DNA of 64,000 bases from positions 13,187,272 to 13,251,271 of the forward strand of contig CM022949.1 in assembly GCA_012931725.1 (NCBI GenBank), in the 5' to 3' direction. This DNA is from Litsea cubeba (Eukaryota; Streptophyta; Magnoliopsida; Laurales; Lauraceae). The position numbers and the translations under genes were made by a program. The notes under the pieces were generated by a model, which worked only from the letters and a program-made list of their open reading frames with translations, made no database searches and was not told the DNA's origin. Shown piece by piece: positions 58,601 to 64,000 of this stretch (within the stretch, counting starts at the first letter, position 1; every line of letters starts with the position of its first letter).

Positions 58601-59177
58601 CAAAGGTGAGATGCTTCTTCTCCATTTAACAGATTGACTAAACTATGAAGTCTACAATCCAATTCAATGTCCTTAATATATAATTGTAGTTGCACAGCTT
58701 TCTTTGGTACTATAGCTAACTTACTGACAAAAATTAAAGACAAATAGAACCACTGGATCATTTCGTTGAAATTTGAATAGATAACTAAATGGGGTGTTGG
58801 GAATCTTAGGATAGCAGCCTGAAATTGAGAAATGTAAATGAAACTTCCACACTATGCGATATGGACACAGGTTGTTTCTCATGTTGGCCCGTCAGAAATG
58901 AGTCCTTGTGGTCTCTGCAAAGCATGTGTCTTGCACAATCCATGTTGTTAATATTGGACCTTTGACGATTTGTTATCTTTTCAATTCCTTTTCCTTTTTA
59001 TTTGCATATGCATGTGGCGCACTTGATGCGCATACCAGCTTCATCTTTGATGTGGTGCATGTCATTGGACACAATCTTACTTTAGATTTCAGTTTATTAA
59101 GATTTCATTGCAATGAGATTTTACTGCTTTCCTCACTTTGTTGTGGTTCTCGCAGGTTGCCCTTTCTAGCTATGTGA
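49663..59177 (+). CDS. SVP: MIKC-type MADS-box transcription factor, SVP/AGL24 (StMADS11) group, eight exons, one-base deletion in exon 6
   Basis: Nuclear DNA-binding factor that binds CArG boxes as a dimer; SVP-group proteins repress flowering or control bud dormancy, AGL24 types promote flowering (family knowledge). Exons: 49663-49844, 54241-54319, 56111-56172, 56258-56357, 56436-56477, 57363-57403, 57503-57657, 59156-59177, all GT-AG with matching phases. The MADS domain is residues 1-60 (MAREKIQIRKIHNTTARQVT, CDAEVGVIIFSATGKLLEY). The K domain spans exons 3-5 (RQMRGEDLQGLTLEELQKLE). The C-terminus has GQSSESVTN, SSDTSLKLG and LPFLAM-stop, the group's signature tail. Exon 6 is 41 bp where the group has 42: after GV the frame meets a TGA, which would end the protein at 158 residues. 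With one base more it would be 227 residues, a normal length. ATG at 49663 is chosen because it begins MAREKIQ. Intron 1 is 4.4 kb, a usual site of regulation in this group. Confidence 0.95.
49845..54240 (+). other. Large first intron of the MADS-box gene
   Basis: Bounded by GTATAT and TTTGAAG. Contains GA/G-run microsatellite near 49961-49990, and at about 52876-53185 a possible Mutator-like MITE (AAATAGCGGCGGC at the left, GCCGC..CCGCTATTT at the right; imperfect 9-bp flanks). No gene was seen inside. Confidence 0.7.
55048..55375. repeat. Diverged direct duplication of about 155 bp in MADS intron 2
   Basis: CTTCCTTCTCTTTTT..AATTTATTAT...AATAAAATAAAGCA...AAAGATAGCT recurs once with scattered substitutions and small indels, at about 55050-55200 and 55205-55375. 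Confidence 0.7.
57227..57303 (+). other. Possible in-frame cassette exon between MADS exons 5 and 6
   Basis: After an AG at 57227-57228, 75 bp are open in phase 0 and end before GTAGAT at 57304, so they could add 25 residues (AQEALLHQKKRLSN and on) without breaking the frame. The pyrimidine tract is poor and the SVP group lacks this exon, so it may be chance or a relic. Confidence 0.3.
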
Positions 59178-59923
59178 AGAAGACGCTCGTCATTGAGACC
59201 GGAGGAGGCTGTGTTTTGCAATTGAAATAGCAGACTTGCTACTGGAAAAGGAAAGTGTAAAACTAAGCCAGTTCTAATGCACTTGGATAATTTTCTGTCT
59301 AGAATAACCTTTGAAGTTGCGATTCCATGAAAAGAAGTAAAATTAAGGAGGAAAAAAACCATTTGAAGTAATATGCATATTTTCACAGTTTCACTACTGT
59401 GCTCTAGCTGTTAGGCTGACTTGCAAGTGAAAATCAGTATGGTCAAACACTCAAACTATAAGAGCTACCTAGCGCCCCATAAGCGAAGGGTAGGGTGAGA
59501 TGTATAAATATAAACAGACTTCAAAGCAAATCCTCATTTTCTTTTATGATAATCCAATGTGGTTTTGCTTGAGTGGAGTTGGAATTTAGACCACTGGACG
59601 TTTTATCCAGACTAAACATATGTAGAGCAGCATGTTGATTGAAGACCGCAAATGGTTGAAGAGAGTAAGTGCTTGTGAAAGGTACTATTTCCCCCCTAAG
59701 TCCAAATGGCGAATATGGTTAAGATGAGGGTGAGACAATGTCTTCCGATGTTACCTCATCTTCCAACGACCTGCGAACCTCCTTATGGTTGATTATTGGT
59801 GTAATCTTGAATACGTAACACCATTCATTAACACTGTGTATCAGGTAGGCCCCCAAACGCCTCAACCGGAAGAAAAGCAAATTCTGAAAAAAAAAATTAA
59901 GTTGCTTTACTAGGGAAAGCACC
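59178..59923. other. 3' flank of the MADS-box gene
   Basis: Contains the presumed 3' UTR directly after the stop; no clear AATAAA was found close by. The remainder shows no gene. Confidence 0.5.
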
Positions 59924-59931
59924 CTCATACT

Positions 59932-60039
59932 CAGGGGCGGAGCCACATGAGGGCCTGGGGGGCCCTGGCGCCCCAGGCTTTGGAAAAACCCTTAAAGAAG
60001 ATGAAAATGGGCCTCCCCAAGAAAGTTTATCAATCCAGC

Positions 60040-60101
<62 letters not shown>

Positions 60102-60422
60102 TCTCAATCCAACATTCATTTCCAGGAAAAGCCCATTTTCCAAAAACCTCTTCAGCCCCTTTTCCAAAACCCTATTCCCATTTGGCCAAGGAAGGCTGCA
60201 ATGTCCCTCTTCCTGCAATGACCCATTTCTCCCATTTGGCCATTAACGAAGAAGAAGAGAAGGAGCAGCTGGGCCACGCTGCCTTCCCCCTCTGGCCCTC
60301 TCTCAGCCGCAGCAGCGCCACGCCGCCACCTTCCCCCTTTCCCAGCCACAGGCAGCAGCCAGCAGTGCCTCCCGCCCGTCCGCCGCCGGCCCCCCCGGAG
60401 ATGAACTCTGGCTCCGCCCCTG
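59932..60422. mobile_element. hAT MITE, 491 bp, TSD CTCATACT, with a C56 run
   Basis: Terminal inverted repeats are CAGGGGCGGAGCCACAT at the left and CTCTGGCTCCGCCCCTG at the right. A perfect 8-bp duplication CTCATACT lies at 59924-59931 and 60423-60430. The interior holds an uninterrupted run of 56 C at 60043-60098 and GC-rich non-coding sequence. Ends match those of the element at 15372. Confidence 0.93.
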
Positions 60423-60891
60423 CTCATACTATAGTTCTTAATTAAAATTATGTGGGTGAATATTATGTTTGAATGTTGCTTTACTAGGGGAAATTTCTCT
60501 TGAAATGAACCTCATACTGCAGTAAGCAGCCCAGCAAAAGTTGTCCCAAATTGTTGCTCAGCTGACTAAAGAAGCGTGTATCAAAGCCAACTCTTAATAC
60601 ACACCTTTGCCTTGAGATGCAAGTGCAAATTTGTCTATTTCTAGCTCGGTGGCATATCGTATAGATCCATTGCAGCAAATAGGTGTGTATATCACACGAG
60701 TGACCTGGATAAAAAACATATGGGGCCCCACACAGGATCAAATTCCCACTTGTGGTAAGAGACCTTTCTTAAGTGCAGCAAAACTTATCCTCTCCTACTT
60801 CTATAGCATACCATAATGCCTGTCAAAATAGAAAACGGTAGAGTTTATGGGACTCGCTGGTTAATGTCAAAACTTACTAATCGATGCACTT

Positions 60892-61066
60892 AAAAGAGAA
60901 ACAGCCTCTTTCGATAGTGGTAAGAGATATTTACTTAGCTGCCAAGGGTTTAAACCTGGGCTTCACTTATGTGAGGACCGTCCTACCTCACTCAACGCTA
61001 CTTCTCTCATTAGAGGATGGGTCCCAACCCACTTAAGCCGGGTGCCAAAAAAAAAAAGAATTTTGT
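60892..61066 (+). mobile_element. tRNA-derived SINE with 7-bp TSD TGCACTT
   Basis: A-box-like TAGTGGTAAGAG (near 60916) and B-box-like GGGTTTAAACCTGG (near 60948) head a body that ends GGGTGCC and 11 A (61041-61057). TGCACTT flanks it at 60885-60891 and 61067-61073. Confidence 0.78.
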
Positions 61067-61073
61067 TGCACTT

Positions 61074-61921
61074 GAGAATTCAACTTCATGACTAGAACGG
61101 TTAGTTTGTTTATGTGGAATTGAATGCATAGGAATTCATTACGGTTTAAATGGGCTCCAAGAAGGGCTATCAAAGAGGTTATCAAAGAGGGCTCCGAGAA
61201 GGGCTATCAAAGAGGTTATCAAAGAGGTAATGGGTGAAAGATATAAAATAGAGATGTAGATAAGACCTTGAATTCAGAAGTTTAAATACTAGAGTAATGG
61301 CTGGGTGTTCATTTCCACATGCCCCTTCATCCATTTTTGGTTAAGAAAGATTATTTGATAGTCAGTTTTGAAATGTCGCATGATGAGTCTCCCATTTTTT
61401 GACGTCACACAATTTCCATGTAAGACCAAGTTGCTAGTTTTAGATGATGTCGTTATTTTCAACCACTTCTAAAAATTAGAAGTCTTAGGTATGTTTGGCA
61501 ATCCTCGGGATTTTCACCCATTTTAGGAAGGTATGGAATCTCAATACTCAATGAACTGTAAATCTCAGAGTATTTTGGGTCAGCTTGGTCATGCTGGACC
61601 TCTCGTCCGCACCTACGGGCTGGGCCGTGTTGGACTTGGGCCTTGCCACCCTGGCCACGCATGGCACACCCGTGAAGTTTAACAGGCCCGGCATGCCACG
61701 GCCCAGGCACGGCTGGGCCCCTATCAAAGCCGGCACTGCCTAGATGCATTTCCATGACTCATGATGGTTGCCCTCAGTGGACCCTTTTCCATGACCCACC
61801 ATATCTGGCATCGGGTCCCACTTCATGATGGTCCCAGTCTAGTGTGAGACTAGTCTTCTCTGGAGTTGCCCTTACAACCCCATCTCTCTTCGTTTCTCTT
61901 CGTCACTCTCTTAGGAGAAGG
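61074..61921. other. Intergenic sequence before the PIG-G-like copy
   Basis: Contains a partial tandem duplication at 61150-61228 (GGGCTCC.AGAAGGGCTATCAAAGAGGTTATCAAAGAG type units, two copies) and an old dispersed repeat shared with 5400-5520. No gene seen. Confidence 0.55.
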
Positions 61922-63173
61922 ATGCCGTCGTCGTTGTCTTCTTCTTCTCGTTCCTCCTTAAGCTGTGGCAGACTAGCAACATGGACCATCGCGGCAGTTC
62001 TGCTGCAGCTCCTGGGTCTCTCTTGTTCGTTATAGGGTTTTTCCCTGCCAAACCAAACTCTCTCCGGCATCAGGTAAATCCTATCCATCCATCTCCCAAC
62101 TTGTCATTTCCTCATTCCTCCTCCCTTTTATTTCAGCGGTCCAGATAGCTTTCCGTACACCCCACATGCGACTCCTCCAAGATCTCAACCGCACAACACT
62201 ACCTCCACATCCACATCCAGATCCAGATCAGCTCCAATCCCAGTACAAGGTCACCTCTCATTTCAGATTCTTTAGCCCCCCACCCCTGTTCATTTGCATT
62301 ACAATACATAGGAATTGAATACATGCTATGTATTCTAATGCGCAAACAAACAGGCCATATGCTTCCAGTAGTATAAATTGCAAGCCTAATGATGTGTTTT
62401 CTTGTTACAGGATCTGTCTCAGGTACCTCCTTCATTTGACAGATTAATATTGATGGTAAGTGTTATTCATTGAGAATAAAATCCAAGACTGATCTCAAAA
62501 TTTTCGATATCTGCGACCGCGCTGTCATTTAGTCTTGAAAGAGGAAGGGGATTTCATTTTCAATTCACATTATAAACTATGTTAGTTCAGGTTGTTGATG
62601 GTCTTCCCAGCTGAGTTTGTGTTGGGAAAGGGTGTATGAGCCTCCAACAGAATCAATGGCAGAAGCATGCCATTACACTCAATCATTGTTATCTAATGGA
62701 AGGGCCGGTAGGGTACCATGCGAAAAGCGCACCTCTCTACTGTACCATGCCGCGATTAAGGTTGAATAGTAATGTAGTATTGCTAAATGCATGTTTCGAA
62801 AAACTTAGGTTCGTAGCTCTAATACTTGACTACATGTCTGTACCATTTGTCTTTAGGGCAATGGTTTCTGGGGCACTTGGTGGTTTCTGGATGTTCGCGT
62901 TTCAATTTTTAAATACACAACGCATTTTTTAGACGACAACTTGATTGGTTAGTTGGATGAAACTTGCTCTAAGAGGCTTTCACTGTTACCCAAATTGTCA
63001 AATGTAACTCAAGTTTTTGTTTATTAAGTAAGTTCATTATGTTTGTTCAAATTTGTTGTGTTGCAGCTCAGTTCTATAACATTGGTTGGAAAATGGTGAT
63101 GCTTGGTGATGAGACATGGATTAAGTTGTTTCCAGGGTTATTTACAAGACAAGATGGAGTTAGCAGTTTCTAT
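61922..63173 (+). pseudogene. PIGG: GPI ethanolamine phosphate transferase 2-like gene (PIG-G/GPI7), 5' part, multiply frameshifted
   Basis: The family adds ethanolamine phosphate to the second mannose of GPI anchors in the ER membrane; its N-terminal domain is alkaline-phosphatase-like. Six exon pieces keep GT-AG borders: 61922-62073, 62137-62249, 62411-62455, 62591-62760, 62857-62947, 63067-63173. Recognisable pieces in order: a first membrane segment (TWTIAAVLLQLLGLS, then VIGFFPAKP in another frame), DLSQVPPSFDRLILM, DGLP then AEFVLGKG, PPTESMAEA and TQSLLSNGRA, GYHAKSAP, MVSGALGGF, FLDDNLI, and an intact last exon IGWKMVMLGDETWIKLFPGL. At least six frame changes lie in exons 1-5, including around the expected catalytic region before TMPRL. 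The gene would continue toward and beyond the window end. I call a pseudogene; a poorly polished real gene is the alternative. Confidence 0.78.
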
Positions 63174-63857
63174 GTAAGTCCGTTATTTAATGCCCTAATG
63201 GCAAGCGGTGCTCATTGTTGTTGGTATATCGGGACTCGAACCTCTTGTATAAAAATGTTATGTATTTATTTGCTATATAGTCTTCTTGTTTGCACATTTA
63301 ATAATGAAGGTATCTATCATTTTTTCAAGTTTCTAACATCCCTCCAAAAAACTCGTTACAGCTAAATGATGCTAGGATCCTTTGAGAAACAGGCGTATTT
63401 GATATGAATACTTTGATACTCAAATTAGGAGGGGGCCTCCTCCCCATGAGTGAAACTCTGTATCTGCATTTGTTTTAAAGTCCGTATCCCAATTCACCCC
63501 AATAAATTGGAGAAATGACTCCAAACAGATGAAGAAAATGGGCAATGAACTTTCAAATGAGACAGATCATATGCATTATGTAAACACAAAATGTATACAT
63601 TCACCAAATGAATTCTCCCAAAGTGAATTCTTGCAAAAATGTGAGAACTCTTAAGTGTCCGGGTTTTTTTTTTTTTTTTATGTTGTCTCTAATCATTCTT
63701 GGTTCAACAGCTAATAGTTTTTGCAATGCAAATTTGTTTATACAGTCAATTTTAAATTATTTACCTTCAGACCTTGTTAATGATATTGTCCATGTACTGT
63801 ATTTTCTGGTGGTAAATCATCTTTTCAACTTTGACTTGATGTTGCAGTTAACTATAA
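63174..63857 (+). other. Region after the last recognised PIG-G-like exon
   Basis: Probably intron of the PIG-G-like copy. I found no further exon of that family before the microsatellite. Only short unsupported frames. Confidence 0.45.
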
Positions 63858-63963
63858 GACTCTCCTCTCTCTCTCTCCTCTCCTCTCTCCCTCTCCCTCT
63901 CCTCCTCTCTCTCTCTCTCTCTCCTCCCCTCTCTCTCTCTCTTCCTCTCTCCGTCTCTCCTCC

Positions 63964-64000
<37 letters not shown>
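63858..64000. repeat. CT-rich microsatellite at the window edge
   Basis: Nearly uninterrupted CT/CCT repeats run to the last base, so the true length is unknown. Confidence 0.95.

Noticed and set aside
58420..58761. 113-codon minus-strand frame in the last MADS intron
   Set aside because: No recognisable domain; I could not support a LINE or host gene assignment.
59947..60246. Poly-Pro (or poly-Gly) protein across the C56 run
   Set aside because: It is the translation of a homopolymer within a TSD-bounded MITE.
19765..61066. tRNA genes suggested by A/B-box-like motifs
   Set aside because: The motifs sit in elements with A-rich tails and TSDs and do not fold into complete tRNAs by eye; they are SINE heads.
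62935..62955. Apparent nonsense codon (TAG) after FLDDNLI in the PIG-G-like copy
   Set aside because: A GTTAGT donor begins at 62948 and the codon is completed by the next exon at 63067 (phase matches), so the TAG is intronic.

Overview
This is a plant (flowering plant) nuclear window. Two host genes have plant-type introns and clear families, a third is a decayed copy, and most of the rest is transposable elements, many of which can be delimited to the base by target-site duplications (TSDs). The sequence does not let me name the species. No CRISPR array, operon, rRNA or confident tRNA gene is present.

Layout. (1) 247-7102, minus strand: an eight-exon cyclophilin 40 gene (CYP40/SQUINT type, cyclophilin plus TPR domains), complete except for one missing base in exon 1. 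(2) About 7.1-32.6 kb: no convincing host gene. It holds SINEs, solo LTRs, hAT, Mutator-like and PIF/Harbinger-like elements, a truncated LINE with an RNase H domain, and at 27442-29339 a Mutator-like element carrying host-like 5'-leader sequence and itself interrupted by an hAT element. (3) 32666-44716: a 12-kb full-length Ty3/Gypsy element of the Tat type. Its 929-bp LTRs differ at one base, so it is very young. It has gag-pol on the plus strand, a five-copy 73-bp tandem array, and an intact three-exon antisense gene of 632 codons with its own TATA box. (4) 44.7-49.6 kb: AT-rich spacer with a Mutator-like MITE and a T22-G28 homopolymer. (5) 49663-59177, plus strand: an eight-exon MIKC MADS-box gene of the SVP/AGL24 (StMADS11) group with a 4.4-kb first intron and one missing base in exon 6. 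(6) 59.2-64 kb: an hAT MITE with a 56-base C run, a SINE, and the 5' part of a PIG-G/GPI7-like gene with at least six frame changes but recognisable splice sites, then CT microsatellite at the window edge.

Themes. CYP40, the MADS gene and gag-pol each look one base away from a full frame, which suggests residual single-base errors in a long-read consensus. The PIG-G copy has many such breaks in a few hundred bases and is better explained as a pseudogene. The most unusual object is the antisense spliced gene inside the Tat element: its frames, phases and splice sites are intact although the sense gag-pol is not. The window also records insertion order: a SINE whose 3' TSD was split by a Gypsy LTR, an hAT inside a Mutator-like element, and an older repeat broken first by an hAT and then by the young Gypsy element.
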